A stretch of 64,000 nt of DNA, taken from the NCBI RefSeq assembly GCF_012317585.1, contig NZ_CP042909.1:1550001-1614000 (forward strand), read 5' to 3'. This DNA comes from Thermosulfurimonas marina (lineage in GTDB: Bacteria > Desulfobacterota > Thermodesulfobacteria > Thermodesulfobacteriales > Thermodesulfobacteriaceae). Positions 56,330 to 64,000 of this stretch are shown piece by piece (position 1 is the stretch's first letter; the number at the start of each line of letters is the position of its first letter). Made by a program: the position numbers and the translations under genes. The notes under the pieces were generated by a model that made no database searches, was not told the DNA's origin, and worked only from the letters and a program-made list of their open reading frames with translations.

Positions 56330-57267
56330 GGCAGGATTTCCCGGAGGGCGTAGGTTCGGCGACCGCTGCCCTCATAATAGGCGCGCATGATAAGCTCGGC
56401 CAGAAGTCCGGTACAGACGAGATTGATCCCGGTAAGGATGAGGAGGACTCCGAGGAGGAGAAGGGGCCGGTGGCCGATCTGTTGGTGTCCAAAGATCTTC
56501 AGGAAGGAAAGATAGAGTTCGATGAGAAAGCCGGTCCCAAAGAGGAGGCCTCCCGGGAGCCCGAAAAAGTGGAGGGGCCGGGTGGCGAAGCGCTGGAAGA
56601 AGAACATGAGAAGGAGGTCCAGGAGCACCCGATAGGTGCGCGACAGGCCGTATTTGCTCTTTCCAAAGCGGCGGGGGTGGTGGCGCACCGGGACCTCGGC
56701 AATCCGGGCCCCTCGGAGATCGGCCAGCACCGGGATAAAACGATGGAGTTCTCCATAGATCGTCACTCCCTGAAGGGCCTCCCTTCGGTAGGCCTTGAGG
56801 GTGCAGCCGTAGTCATGGAGGCGCACTCCGGTGATGCGGCTGATGAGGGCGTTGGCCACCCTGGAGGGAAGTTTGCGGGTAAAGAAGGGATCCTGGCGAT
56901 TTTTTCGCCATCCGGAGACCAGGTCATAGCCTTCTTTTAATTTGTCGAGGAGCTTGGGGATGTCTGCAGGATCATTTTGGAGGTCGGCATCCAGGGTGAC
57001 CAGGATCTTTCCCCGGGCGTGATCCAGCCCGCAGGTCAGGGCCGCACTCTGGCCGAAATTGCGCCGCAGGATGAGGACCCGCAGCCAGGGATAACGCTTC
57101 ACGGAATCTTTCAGGATCTCCGGGGTGCCATCGGTGGAACCGTCGTCCACGATGAGGACTTCAGCCGGAGGGATCTGGGGCAGGATCTCCGCCAGCCTCT
57201 CCAGAAGATGGGGCAGGGCCTCCTCTTCGTTGTAAGCCGGAATCACTATGGACACTTCCGGATCCAT
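56326..57267 (-). CDS. GT2 glycosyltransferase (dolichyl/undecaprenyl phosphate sugar type)
   Basis: A 313-residue enzyme with the GT-A nucleotide loop IVIPAYNEEEALPHLLERL, the DxD in TLDADLQNDPADIP and two C-terminal membrane helices (about residues 233-256 and 268-292). The pattern matches polyprenyl-phosphate glycosyltransferases that charge undecaprenyl phosphate with a sugar from NDP-sugar. Together with the downstream flippase-like protein it probably builds and moves a lipid-linked sugar for envelope modification. Confidence 0.92.
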   Translation of the reverse strand: MDPEVSIVIPAYNEEEALPHLLERLAEILPQIPPAEVLIVDDGSTDGTPEILKDSVKRYPWLRVLILRRNFGQSAALTCGLDHARGKILVTLDADLQNDPADIPKLLDKLKEGYDLVSGWRKNRQDPFFTRKLPSRVANALISRITGVRLHDYGCTLKAYRREALQGVTIYGELHRFIPVLADLRGARIAEVPVRHHPRRFGKSKYGLSRTYRVLLDLLLMFFFQRFATRPLHFFGLPGGLLFGTGFLIELYLSFLKIFGHQQIGHRPLLLLGVLLILTGINLVCTGLLAELIMRAYYEGSGRRTYALREILP

Positions 57268-57297
57268 AATTAGCTTCTATACCGAGGGGGATAGCCC

Positions 57298-57326
57298 TTG
57301 ACAAGAGAAGCTAGCTATTTTATAAA
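57298..57326 (+). promoter_or_regulatory. Strong sigma70 promoter for rubrerythrin
   Basis: TTGACA at 57298-57303, 17-base spacer, TATAAA at 57321-57326, 36 bases before the ATG. AAAGGAGG precedes the start codon. One of the best-matching promoters in the window. Confidence 0.85.
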
Positions 57327-57361
57327 AGCTCTAAACAAAAATTAATTCAAAGGAGGCCGGA

Positions 57362-57937
57362 ATGAAGAGTTTGAAGGGCACCCGTACGGAGAGGAATCTT
57401 TTGACGGCCTTTGCCGGAGAGTCTCAGGCCCGCAATCGCTACACCTTTTTCGCTTCTCAGGCCAAGAAAGAGGGGTTTCAGCGCATTGCGGACATCTTTC
57501 TGGAGACCGCGGAGCAGGAAAAGGAACACGCAAAGCGTATTTTCAAGTTTCTGGAAGGGGGTTTGGTAGAGATCCAGGCTGCTTATCCTGCGGGCCGCAT
57601 AGGGAACACCCTGGAGAACCTTCTGGCCGCGGCCGAGGGCGAAAACTATGAACACAGTCAGATGTATCCCGAATTTGCTCGGGTGGCCCGGGAGGAGGGC
57701 TTCCCGGAGGTGGCGGCGGTGCTGGAGGCCATTGCCGAGGCGGAGAAATTTCACGAAAAGCGTTATCGGGCCCTGGCCGAGCGGATCAAAAACGGCACGC
57801 TTTTTAAGCGCGACGAGCCCATCGCCTGGCGCTGTCGCAACTGCGGCTATATCCATGTGGGACCAGAGGCCCCGGAGGAGTGCCCCTCCTGTGCCCATCC
57901 CCGGGGCTACTTTGAGCCCCTTTGTGAGAATTTTTAA
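57362..57937 (+). CDS. Rubrerythrin
   Basis: A 191-residue cytosolic peroxide-reducing protein of anaerobes. The N-terminal four-helix ferritin-like domain holds the di-iron ligands ([50 protein letters not shown]-type). The C-terminal rubredoxin domain has CRNCGY and CPSCAH. The length is normal. The promoter is near-consensus, so constitutive high expression is likely; no peroxide-responsive operator is obvious. Confidence 0.96.
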   Translation: MKSLKGTRTERNLLTAFAGESQARNRYTFFASQAKKEGFQRIADIFLETAEQEKEHAKRIFKFLEGGLVEIQAAYPAGRIGNTLENLLAAAEGENYEHSQMYPEFARVAREEGFPEVAAVLEAIAEAEKFHEKRYRALAERIKNGTLFKRDEPIAWRCRNCGYIHVGPEAPEECPSCAHPRGYFEPLCENF

Positions 57938-57948
57938 AGGCCGCGTGC

Positions 57949-57977
57949 TTGACAGTTCTGGGAAGGGCCGTTATTTT
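57949..57977 (+). promoter_or_regulatory. Promoter for tRNA-Glu
   Basis: TTGACA at 57949-57954, 17 bases, TATTTT at 57972-57977, about 20 bases before the tRNA. Confidence 0.75.
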
Positions 57978-57997
57978 TAAGCCCCAAAAAAAACGGC

Positions 57998-58075
57998 GTC
58001 CCCGTCGTCTAGCCAGGTCCAGGACACCGGCCTTTCACGCCGGCAACGTGGGTTCAAATCCCGCCGGGGACGCCA
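57998..58075 (+). tRNA. tRNA-Glu (anticodon TTC)
   Basis: Acceptor GTCCCCG/CGGGGAC, anticodon stem CCGGC/GCCGG with loop CTTTCAC (anticodon TTC), T loop TTCAAAT, discriminator G and encoded CCA at 58073-58075. The flanking GGC and GCC would extend the acceptor helix in the precursor. Confidence 0.96.
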
Positions 58076-58309
58076 TTTTTAATTTTGGACTTTTTTAAAA
58101 TTCGCTAAGCTTGCTCTCGGAAAATTCGAATCGTAATTTCCGCATAATTATAGTCTCTTGCAATAAACTTTTTGGAGAGGCTACAGGGCAAGATTTGGAA
58201 AACTATGCCCGGATTTCCAAGGAAACTGTTGAAGGAGTTTCAGAACTTCTTTCAGGAAAGGTTATTCAAGATATCTCAAGAGAGTTGCTAAGGAGGAGAA
58301 AAAATAAAA
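58076..58309. other. AT-rich patch after tRNA-Glu, possible gene remnant
   Basis: A 234-base stretch of clearly lower GC than its surroundings, directly after the tRNA 3' end. A plus-strand frame from a TTG at 58111 reads as plausible protein (about residues ENYARISKETVEGVSELL and onward) up to about 58309. It then runs into the terminator and the antisense of the small membrane gene without a stop. It may be the truncated remnant of a gene, or an insertion at a tRNA site. I see no integrase or direct repeat. Confidence 0.4.
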
Positions 58310-58330
58310 GGGGAGGCCTGAGGCCTCCCC
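58310..58330 (-). terminator. Rho-independent terminator of the small membrane protein gene
   Basis: Perfect 9-pair stem GGGGAGGCC/GGCCTCCCC with loop TGA. On the minus strand it is followed by TTTTATTTTTT, six bases after the gene's stop. Confidence 0.88.
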
Positions 58331-58336
58331 CGAGTT

Positions 58337-58510
58337 TTAGGCGGTCACCTCAGCAGGCTCGAGTTCGGTCTGGTAGACCTCGTGATAACCCTCAGCCAGC
58401 TTGGAGATATAAGCTAGCCCAGCGATCGCGGGGAAGATGGCAAAGGGCCCTAACACTGCAAAGCTTACCAAACCCACCCCTAAGAGACCGGCATTTTTAA
58501 TGGCTTTCAT
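58337..58510 (-). CDS. Small hydrophobic protein, 57 residues
   Basis: Starts MKAIKNAGLLGVGLVSFAVLG and has one or two membrane segments (residues about 8-36), followed by YISKLAEGYHEVYQTELEPAEV. AAGGGGGTGAG stands just upstream of the ATG at 58510. It has its own promoter and terminator, so it is very likely a real gene although I recognise no family. A start at 58519 would add three residues but lies on the ribosome-binding site. Confidence 0.7.
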   Translation of the reverse strand: MKAIKNAGLLGVGLVSFAVLGPFAIFPAIAGLAYISKLAEGYHEVYQTELEPAEVTA

Positions 58511-58544
58511 TTGACTCACCCCCTTCTTTTTGGATTCTGTTTAT

Positions 58545-58573
58545 ACCATAAAACAGGTTAAAGACAAAGTCAA
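58545..58573 (-). promoter_or_regulatory. Promoter of the small membrane protein gene
   Basis: On the minus strand: TTGACT (58573-58568), 17 bases, TATGGT (58550-58545), about 35 bases before the start codon. Confidence 0.6.
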
Positions 58574-58670
58574 TTAAGATACTCCAAATTTCCAGATTAT
58601 GGAAAAAATAATTTCTGGAAATCGGGGGGGGAGGCCCGGGGTGCGGCTTTAGAAAGTGCCCGTAATCTGG

Positions 58671-58699
58671 TTGACAGCTTCTGCGGGACTTGTTAATAA
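58671..58699 (+). promoter_or_regulatory. Promoter for tRNA-Val
   Basis: TTGACA at 58671-58676, 17 bases, TAATAA at 58694-58699, 18 bases before the tRNA. Confidence 0.75.
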
Positions 58700-58717
58700 A
58701 TCACCAATGGAAAGGGA

Positions 58718-58792
58718 AGGCGCGTAGCTCAGTGGGAGAGCGCTTGCTTGACGCGCAAGAGGTCGGCGGTTCGATCCCGCCCGCGCCTACCA
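58718..58792 (+). tRNA. tRNA-Val (anticodon GAC)
   Basis: Acceptor AGGCGCG/CGCGCCT, D arm GCTC/GAGC, anticodon stem CTTGC/GCAAG with loop TTGACGC (anticodon GAC), T stem GGCGG/CCGCC with loop TTCGATC, discriminator A, encoded CCA at 58790-58792. Confidence 0.97.
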
Positions 58793-58799
58793 TTTATTA

Positions 58800-58831
58800 A
58801 AGGCCTCTTGGGGGCAGCCCCGGGAGGCCTT
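58800..58831 (+). terminator. Terminator after tRNA-Val, before thrS
   Basis: Outer stem AAGGCCTC/GAGGCCTT (58800-58807 with 58824-58831), an inner GGGG/CCCC stem, followed by AGTTTTATT. It ends 22 bases before the thrS start codon, so partial read-through into thrS is possible. Confidence 0.7.
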
Positions 58832-58853
58832 AGTTTTATTAGGAGTAGGGGAG

Positions 58854-60761
58854 GTGAAAATCCATCTCCATTATCGGGGACAAGAGGCCGAAGTCGAGTC
58901 CGGGGTGCCTGCCGCCCGTCTACTGGAAGTCTTTGATTTTGAGGGCCGCCGTCCGGTGGCCTTCCGGGTAAATGGCCAGCTCCTAGATCTTCACTCCCCC
59001 CTTCTTGAAGGGGGAGAAGTGGAGCCCATCTTTCCCGAGGATCCCGAGGCTCTGGAGGTCCTGCGGCACACGGCGGCCCACGTCCTGGCCCAGGCGGTAA
59101 AGGAGCTCTTTCCGGAAGCCCGTCTGGGGATCGGCCCGGCCACGGAGGAAGGCTTTTACTACGACTTCGATTACCAGAGGCCCTTCACCGAGGAGGACCT
59201 TGCGGCCATCGAAAAGCGCATGAAGGAGATCGTCAAGCGTCGTCTGCCCCTTAAGAGGGAGGAGCTTCCGCGCCAGGAGGCCGAGCGGTTTTTTGCCTCC
59301 CGGGGCGAGACTTACAAGGTGGAGCTCCTTAAAGAGATTCCGGAAGAAAGGGTGAGTATTTATCGGCAGGGAGATTTCGTGGACCTTTGTCGGGGGCCCC
59401 ACCTTCCTCACACCGGGATGGTCAAGGCCTTCAAGCTCCTTTCGGTGGCCGGGGCCTACTGGCGGGGAGACGAACGCAACCCTCAACTCCAGCGCATTTA
59501 CGGCACGGCCTTTTTCGACCAGGAAGCCCTTAAAGAATACTTAAAGCGTCTGGAGGAGGCCAAGCGCCGAGATCACCGTCGTCTGGGCCGGGAGCTTGAA
59601 CTTTTCAGTATTGAAGAAGAGGTAGGCCCGGGGCTCATTCTCTGGCACCCCAGGGGGGCTATAGTCCGCAAGGAGATTGAGGATTTCTGGCGGGAGGAAC
59701 ATCTCAGGCGGGGCTACCAGCTGGTCTTTACCCCCCACATCGCCCTGCGGGATCTCTGGAAGATGTCCGGGCATCTGGATTTCTATGCCGAAAACATGTT
59801 CGCCCCCATGGAGATCGATGAGAGGGCCTACCAGCTCAAGCCCATGAATTGTCCCTTTCACATCCTGATCTACAAGAGCCGCAAGCGGAGCTACCGGGAG
59901 TTTCCCATCCGTTACTGTGAACTGGGGACAGTCTACCGTTACGAGCGCAGCGGGGTCCTTCACGGTCTCATGCGGGTGCGGGGCTTCACCCAGGACGACG
60001 CCCACATCTTCTGTCGGGAGGATCAGTTAGAGGAGGAGATCTTTCGGGTGCTCGATCTGGTGGTCTATTTCCTTACGGTTTTCGGTTTTGAGGAGTATCA
60101 GATCTATCTTTCCACCCGCCCCGAGAAATATGTGGGCTCGGAGGAGGTGTGGGAGAAGGCCGAAGGGGCTTTGCGGGCGGCCTTGGAAAAGAAGGGCCTT
60201 CCCTACGAGATTGATCCCGGAGAGGGGGTCTTTTACGGTCCCAAGATCGATCTCAAGATCCGGGACGTACTGGGCCGTTTCTGGCAGTGTTCCACCATTC
60301 AGGTGGACTTCAACATCCCGGAAAGATTCGATATCTCCTACATGGGGCCGGACAATCGTCCCCACCGGCCCATTATGATTCACCGGGCCCTTTTGGGGTC
60401 TCTGGAGAGATTTTTCGGGGTCCTCATCGAGCATTACGCCGGGGCCTTTCCCCTGTGGCTGGCTCCGGTGCAGGTAGCGGTGCTCACCGTGGCGGACCGC
60501 CACGAGCCCTTCGCCCGTAAGGTCTGTGATCTTCTGCAGGCCGCAGGAATACGGGTGGAGCCGGACTTCCGTGGGGAACGCTTGGGCTACAAGATCCGGG
60601 AGGCTCAGGTCAAGAAGGTCCCCTACATGGTCATCGTGGGGGATCGGGAGGTGGAAGAAGAGCGCCTTACGGTGCGCACCCGGACCGGAGAAAACTTGAG
60701 CTTTTCTCCGGAAGAATTTTTGCGTAAACTCCGAGAAGAAATCCAGAGCAAAAAAATCTAA
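58854..60761 (+). CDS. thrS: Threonyl-tRNA synthetase
   Basis: A 635-residue class II synthetase with an N-terminal TGS domain (1-60), the editing domain (HTAAHVLAQAVKELFP and the YYDFDY segment) and the catalytic core (MNCPFHILIYKSRKRSYREFPIRYCELG). The zinc ligands are in this core, and the anticodon-binding domain is at the C-terminus. It starts at a GTG (58854). thrS leads into infC, rpmI, rplT, pheS and pheT, the classic translation cluster order. Confidence 0.97.
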   Translation: MKIHLHYRGQEAEVESGVPAARLLEVFDFEGRRPVAFRVNGQLLDLHSPLLEGGEVEPIFPEDPEALEVLRHTAAHVLAQAVKELFPEARLGIGPATEEGFYYDFDYQRPFTEEDLAAIEKRMKEIVKRRLPLKREELPRQEAERFFASRGETYKVELLKEIPEERVSIYRQGDFVDLCRGPHLPHTGMVKAFKLLSVAGAYWRGDERNPQLQRIYGTAFFDQEALKEYLKRLEEAKRRDHRRLGRELELFSIEEEVGPGLILWHPRGAIVRKEIEDFWREEHLRRGYQLVFTPHIALRDLWKMSGHLDFYAENMFAPMEIDERAYQLKPMNCPFHILIYKSRKRSYREFPIRYCELGTVYRYERSGVLHGLMRVRGFTQDDAHIFCREDQLEEEIFRVLDLVVYFLTVFGFEEYQIYLSTRPEKYVGSEEVWEKAEGALRAALEKKGLPYEIDPGEGVFYGPKIDLKIRDVLGRFWQCSTIQVDFNIPERFDISYMGPDNRPHRPIMIHRALLGSLERFFGVLIEHYAGAFPLWLAPVQVAVLTVADRHEPFARKVCDLLQAAGIRVEPDFRGERLGYKIREAQVKKVPYMVIVGDREVEEERLTVRTRTGENLSFSPEEFLRKLREEIQSKKI

Positions 60762-60779
60762 TCTAAGAGGGAGGTTTTT

Positions 60780-61304
60780 TTGGGAAGCATAGACAAGCGC
60801 CGCTATCGGATTAACGAACAGATCCGGGCCCGGGAGGTACGGCTCATCGGTCCGGACGGAAAACAGATCGGAATTGTGCCTCTGCGGGAGGCCCTGGCTC
60901 GGGCTGAGGAATACGGGCTGGATCTGGTGGAAGTGGCCCCTCAGGCCAGTCCCCCGGTCTGCAAGATCATGGACTACGGACAATTTCTCTATCAGGAGGC
61001 CAAGAAGGCCAAGGAAGCCAAGAAGCGCCAGAGCCAGGTAGAGCTCAAGGAAATCAAGGTCCGTCCCAAGACCGAGGAACATGATCTCCAGACCAAGATT
61101 CGGCATATAAGGCGCTTTCTGGAGGATAATAACAAGGTCAAAATCCGGGTCTTTTTCCGGGGCCGGGAGATTGTGCATCCGGAGCTGGCGCAGAAGGTCT
61201 TGCAAAAGATCCAGGAAGCGGTTAAGGATTTGGGCCAGGTCGAGATGGCTCCCCGGATGGAGGGCCGACAGATGATCATGATTCTGGCCCCCCTTAAGAA
61301 ATAA
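60780..61304 (+). CDS. infC: Translation initiation factor IF-3
   Basis: A 174-residue factor that prevents premature subunit joining and proofreads initiation. The N-domain motif NEQIRAREVRLIGPDGKQIGI and the C-domain TEEHDLQTKIRHIRRFLEDNNKVKIRVFFRGREI are clear. The apparent start is TTG (60780) after GGGAGG. A non-AUG start is of interest because infC in other bacteria uses rare codons for autoregulation. It is the first of the IF3-L35-L20 block. Confidence 0.95.
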   Translation: MGSIDKRRYRINEQIRAREVRLIGPDGKQIGIVPLREALARAEEYGLDLVEVAPQASPPVCKIMDYGQFLYQEAKKAKEAKKRQSQVELKEIKVRPKTEEHDLQTKIRHIRRFLEDNNKVKIRVFFRGREIVHPELAQKVLQKIQEAVKDLGQVEMAPRMEGRQMIMILAPLKK

Positions 61305-61319
61305 AAGGCAGGTGAGACC

Positions 61320-61529
61320 ATGGGCAAGAAAAACAAGATGAAGACCAATCGTTCGGCGGCCAAGCGATTTAAGGTTACGGGTAAGGGCAAGCTGGTGCAC
61401 TTTCGGGCCGGTCGCAGCCACCTCAACCGGAAAAAGACCGCCAAGCGCAAACGCCGCTTGCGGCAGGACAAGGTCCTGGAGGGTGGCTACGTAAAGCACG
61501 TCAAGCGCTTGGTACCTTATAAGTTCTAA
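61320..61529 (+). CDS. rpmI: Large ribosomal subunit protein bL35
   Basis: A 69-residue basic protein with the typical KMKTNRSAAKRFKVTGKGKL start and RKKTAKRKRRLR core. It binds 23S rRNA and is usually co-translated with infC and rplT. Confidence 0.97.
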   Translation: MGKKNKMKTNRSAAKRFKVTGKGKLVHFRAGRSHLNRKKTAKRKRRLRQDKVLEGGYVKHVKRLVPYKF

Positions 61530-61542
61530 GGGAGGGGAAAAG

Positions 61543-61899
61543 ATGCCGCGGGCAAAAGGCGGATTTAAGACTCGGAGGCGACACAAGAAGCTCATCCGCA
61601 TGGCCAAGGGTTACTGGGGCCAGCGCAAGAACTGTTTCCGGCGGGTGCGGGAGACGGTGGAACGGGCCCTGGTCTACGCCTATCGGGATCGTAAACAGAA
61701 AAAGCGCGATTTCCGGAGGCTCTGGCAGGTACGCATCAATGCCGCGGCCCGGCTTCACGGGATGAATTACAGCCGTTTCATGGGAGGCCTCAAGAAGGCC
61801 GGCATTGCCCTGGATCGCAAGATCCTGGCCAATCTGGCGGTAACGGAGCCGGAGGTCTTTGCCAAGCTGGTGGAGAAGGCCCGGGCCGCCTGGCAGTAA
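61543..61899 (+). CDS. rplT: Large ribosomal subunit protein bL20
   Basis: A 118-residue protein with the long basic N-terminal extension (PRAKGGFKTRRRHKKLIRMAKGYWGQRKN) and globular C-terminus (MNYSRFMGGLKKAGIALDRKILANLAV). L20 is both an assembly factor and, in E. coli and B. subtilis, the repressor of its own operon. I did not find a clear L20-binding leader motif here. Confidence 0.97.
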   Translation: MPRAKGGFKTRRRHKKLIRMAKGYWGQRKNCFRRVRETVERALVYAYRDRKQKKRDFRRLWQVRINAAARLHGMNYSRFMGGLKKAGIALDRKILANLAVTEPEVFAKLVEKARAAWQ

Positions 61900-61905
61900 C
61901 CCTCC

Positions 61906-62916
61906 ATGACCGAAAAGGAGCTGGAGGCCTTAAGGTCGCGCCTTAAAGAAGAGCTGGCCGCCCTCCCTGACCTTAAGGCCTTGGAAGAGTTCCGCGTTCG
62001 TTACCTAGGAAAAAAGGGCGAGATTACCCGCATCCTCAAGGGTCTCAAGGATCTCCCTCCGGAACAAAGGCGGCGGGTGGGGCGGCTGGCCAACGAGTTG
62101 CGGGACGAGCTGGAAGAGGCCCTGCGAGCCCGCCGGGAGGCCCTTCTACGGGCGGCCGAAGACGAGACCCCGGGGGTGGATCTTACCCTGCCGGGGCGTC
62201 CCTTCGAACTCGGGCGTCTCCATCCGGTGACCCAGACCCTGCAGGAGATCTGTGCGGTCTTTCTGCGGCTGGGTTTTGACCTGGCCCGGGGCCCGGAAGT
62301 GGAGACCGACTACTACAACTTCGAGGCCCTGAATATCCCTCCAGACCATCCCGCCCGGGACATGCAGGATACCTTTTATTTGGAGGGAGGGCTTCTCCTG
62401 CGCACCCACACCTCGCCCATTCAGATCCGGACCATGCTGGCCCACAGGCCGCCCCTGCGGATCATCGCCCCGGGAAAGGTCTACCGCTGCGACTCCGATG
62501 TGCGCCACACCCCCATGTTCCATCAGGTGGAGGGCCTTCTGGTGGACCGGGAAGTGAGCTTTACCGACCTTAAGGGCCTTCTCACCTATTTCGCCCGGGA
62601 GATCTTCGGTCCAGAGACCCGGGTGCGCTTTCGGCCCAGCTATTTCCCCTTCACCGAACCCAGCGCGGAGATGGATATCGAATGTGTGATCTGTCGGGGA
62701 AAGGGCTGTCGGCTCTGCGGAGAGACCGGCTGGTTGGAGATCCTGGGGGCCGGGATGGTTCATCCCCAGGTGCTGCGGGGTGTGGGTTATGATACTGAAA
62801 AGTGGCAGGGGCTGGCCTTTGGCCTGGGAGTGGAGCGCATCGCTATGCTGCGTCACGGGATCGACGATATCCGGCTTTTTTATGAAAATCATCTCCGCTT
62901 TCTGGAGCAATTCTGA
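61906..62916 (+). CDS. pheS: Phenylalanyl-tRNA synthetase alpha subunit
   Basis: A 336-residue class II subunit. The N-terminal coiled coil (residues 1-85) is followed by the catalytic core ([69 protein letters not shown]). The zinc-like [28 protein letters not shown] matches bacterial PheS. Its stop overlaps the pheT start by one base. Confidence 0.97.
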   Translation: MTEKELEALRSRLKEELAALPDLKALEEFRVRYLGKKGEITRILKGLKDLPPEQRRRVGRLANELRDELEEALRARREALLRAAEDETPGVDLTLPGRPFELGRLHPVTQTLQEICAVFLRLGFDLARGPEVETDYYNFEALNIPPDHPARDMQDTFYLEGGLLLRTHTSPIQIRTMLAHRPPLRIIAPGKVYRCDSDVRHTPMFHQVEGLLVDREVSFTDLKGLLTYFAREIFGPETRVRFRPSYFPFTEPSAEMDIECVICRGKGCRLCGETGWLEILGAGMVHPQVLRGVGYDTEKWQGLAFGLGVERIAMLRHGIDDIRLFYENHLRFLEQF

Positions 62917-64000
62917 TGCGGGTCCCGGTAAGTTGGTTGAAGGAGCTGGTGGAAACGGAGCTTTCAGCCGAGGAGTTGGCCGAAAGGCTTACTCTGGGGG
63001 GCCTGGAGGTGGAAGGGGTAGAGGAGGCCTATCAGGCCCTGGGTCCGGTGGTGGCGGCGGAAATTCTGGAAGTCAAGGCCCATCCAGAGGCCGACCGCCT
63101 TGCGGTGTGCGAGCTTTCCGACGGAAAAAGGCGCTATACCGTGGTCTCCGGGGCCCCGGGGCTTAAGCCTGGCCTCAAAGTGGCGCTGGCCCTTCCGGGA
63201 GCGGTCACCTTTTCCGGGGCTAAGGTCCAGGAGACCCGCCTTCGGGGGGTGCCTTCCGAGGGCCTGCTTCTTTCTCCTTATGAAGCCGGGGTCTCGGAAG
63301 AAAAAAATCGGCTCCTGATTCTTCCCCCGGAGGCCGAGCCCGGCTTTCCCTTCCATGAGGCCCTGGGGCTTTCGGAGCCGGTCCTTGAGGTGGCGGTTAC
63401 CCCCAACCGGGGGGATTGTCTTTCCATCCTGGGGGTGGCTCGGGAGGTCTCGGCCCTTACCGGAGCCCCGCTCAAGTTTCCGGAAATCCCCGCGTTCCCT
63501 GAAGGAGATCTCCGGGAATACCTGGAGTGCGCCATTGAGGACGAGGAGGGGTGTTTTCGCTACGCGGGAAGGCTCCTCGAAGGGCTTTCCGTAGGGGAAT
63601 CCCCTTTTTGGATGGCCCAGAGGCTCTGGATGTGCGGGCTGCGGCCCCTCAACAATCTGGTGGATGTGACCAATTATGTGATGCTCGAGCTGGGCCAGCC
63701 CCTTCATGCCTTCGATTACGAAAGGATCCGGGGAAAAAGGATTCTGGTGCGGGCCGCCCGGGAGGGGGAGGGGCTGCGCACTCTGGACGGACAGTGGCGC
63801 GAGCTTCCGACCGGCACCTTGGTGATTGCCGATGCCGAGGGGCCGGTGGCTGTAGCCGGGGTGATGGGCGGGGAAGAAAGTGGGGTCAGGGAGGAGACCC
63901 GGAGGGTGTTTCTGGAATCCGCCTGGTTCAATCCGGTGAGGATCCGCCGTTCGGCCCGGAGCCTGCGTCTTTCCACGGAAAGTTCCTACCGCTTTGAAAG
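62916..64000 (+). CDS. pheT: Phenylalanyl-tRNA synthetase beta subunit (5' part, cut by window edge)
   Basis: The first 361 codons of pheT. The N-terminus RVPVSWLKELVETELSAEELAERLTLGGLEVEGVE, the tRNA-binding (EMAP-II-like) domain at about residues 42-150 and the B3/B4 editing region (MLELGQPLHAFDYERI, VAGVMGGEESGV) are present. The ATG overlaps the pheS stop. The B5 and catalytic-core-like domains lie beyond the window. Confidence 0.97.
   Translation, partial: MRVPVSWLKELVETELSAEELAERLTLGGLEVEGVEEAYQALGPVVAAEILEVKAHPEADRLAVCELSDGKRRYTVVSGAPGLKPGLKVALALPGAVTFSGAKVQETRLRGVPSEGLLLSPYEAGVSEEKNRLLILPPEAEPGFPFHEALGLSEPVLEVAVTPNRGDCLSILGVAREVSALTGAPLKFPEIPAFPEGDLREYLECAIEDEEGCFRYAGRLLEGLSVGESPFWMAQRLWMCGLRPLNNLVDVTNYVMLELGQPLHAFDYERIRGKRILVRAAREGEGLRTLDGQWRELPTGTLVIADAEGPVAVAGVMGGEESGVREETRRVFLESAWFNPVRIRRSARSLRLSTESSYRFE

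Noticed and set aside
58630-58650. G-rich run that might form a G-quadruplex
   Set aside because: One long G run plus short runs only; not enough evenly spaced G tracts to claim it.

Overview
This window comes from a GC-rich (about 60% by eye), anaerobic, probably thermophilic Gram-negative bacterium. The gene set best fits the Thermodesulfobacteriota (Thermosulfurimonas/Thermodesulfatator type). That assignment is inferred from protein style and gene content: an octaheme cytochrome c, a double-cubane-cluster reductase with its activator, rubrerythrin, phenylacetate-CoA ligase, MTA/SAH deaminase, a PpiD-like foldase and TolR/TonB proteins. No marker tree could be run. The DNA is chromosomal housekeeping sequence with very tight packing. 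I see no insertion sequences, prophage, rRNA or CRISPR arrays.

Layout. 1-3228 (minus): HAD phosphatase, rhomboid protease, ClpP-like membrane protease and an M18 aminopeptidase cut by the left edge. 3300-9108 (plus): FmdB zinc ribbon, DUF1844, ispE, prs, rplY, pth, a PsiE-like protein, guaA and tRNA-Ala(GGC). galE follows on minus. 10205-12486 (plus): a tRNA-Sec-shaped RNA with a Cys (GCA) anticodon, then a double-cubane-cluster reductase and its ATPase activator. 12351-15689 (minus): a flavodoxin-like reductase and an unassigned TraB-like/AAA+ pair. 15758-18045 (plus): a metal-tail lipoprotein, DUF362, engB and a small cytochrome c. 18047-21883 (minus): two radical SAM proteins and an APH/kinase fusion. 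Next come pabBC (plus), a P-type-ATPase-like HAD and slipin (minus), an octaheme HAO-family cytochrome behind a CRP/FNR-type palindrome (plus), an unknown gene (minus) and proA (plus).

28175-31723 (minus) runs as hisHF (a fused, eukaryote-type IGP synthase), a nucleotidyltransferase-fold protein, a small partner and mtaD. 31805-36861 (plus) is MoxR, DUF58, TgpA and a B12-radical SAM protein. A DJ-1/Tpx fusion is on minus. 37914-51228 (plus) is one long run: Usp, yacG, a TrxR-like protein, a ThiI-like protein, cysteine desulfurase, a ModA-like protein without a signal peptide, a NagZ-like protein, PpiD, carB, cbiB, TolR and TonB. 51225-57267 (minus): paaK, an aminotransferase, an HDAC-like deacetylase, MarC, a flippase-like protein and GT2. 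57298-58330: rubrerythrin, tRNA-Glu, an AT-rich patch and a small membrane protein. 58671-64000 (plus): tRNA-Val, thrS, infC, rpmI, rplT, pheS and pheT (cut by the right edge).

The strongest leads are the Sec-like tRNA with Cys anticodon directly upstream of the double-cubane reductase operon, the HAO gene under an apparent HcpR/FNR-type site, the TraB-like/AAA+ pair, the HIS7-like fusion and the DJ-1/Tpx fusion. Many convergent genes share or nearly share stop codons with no room for terminators.
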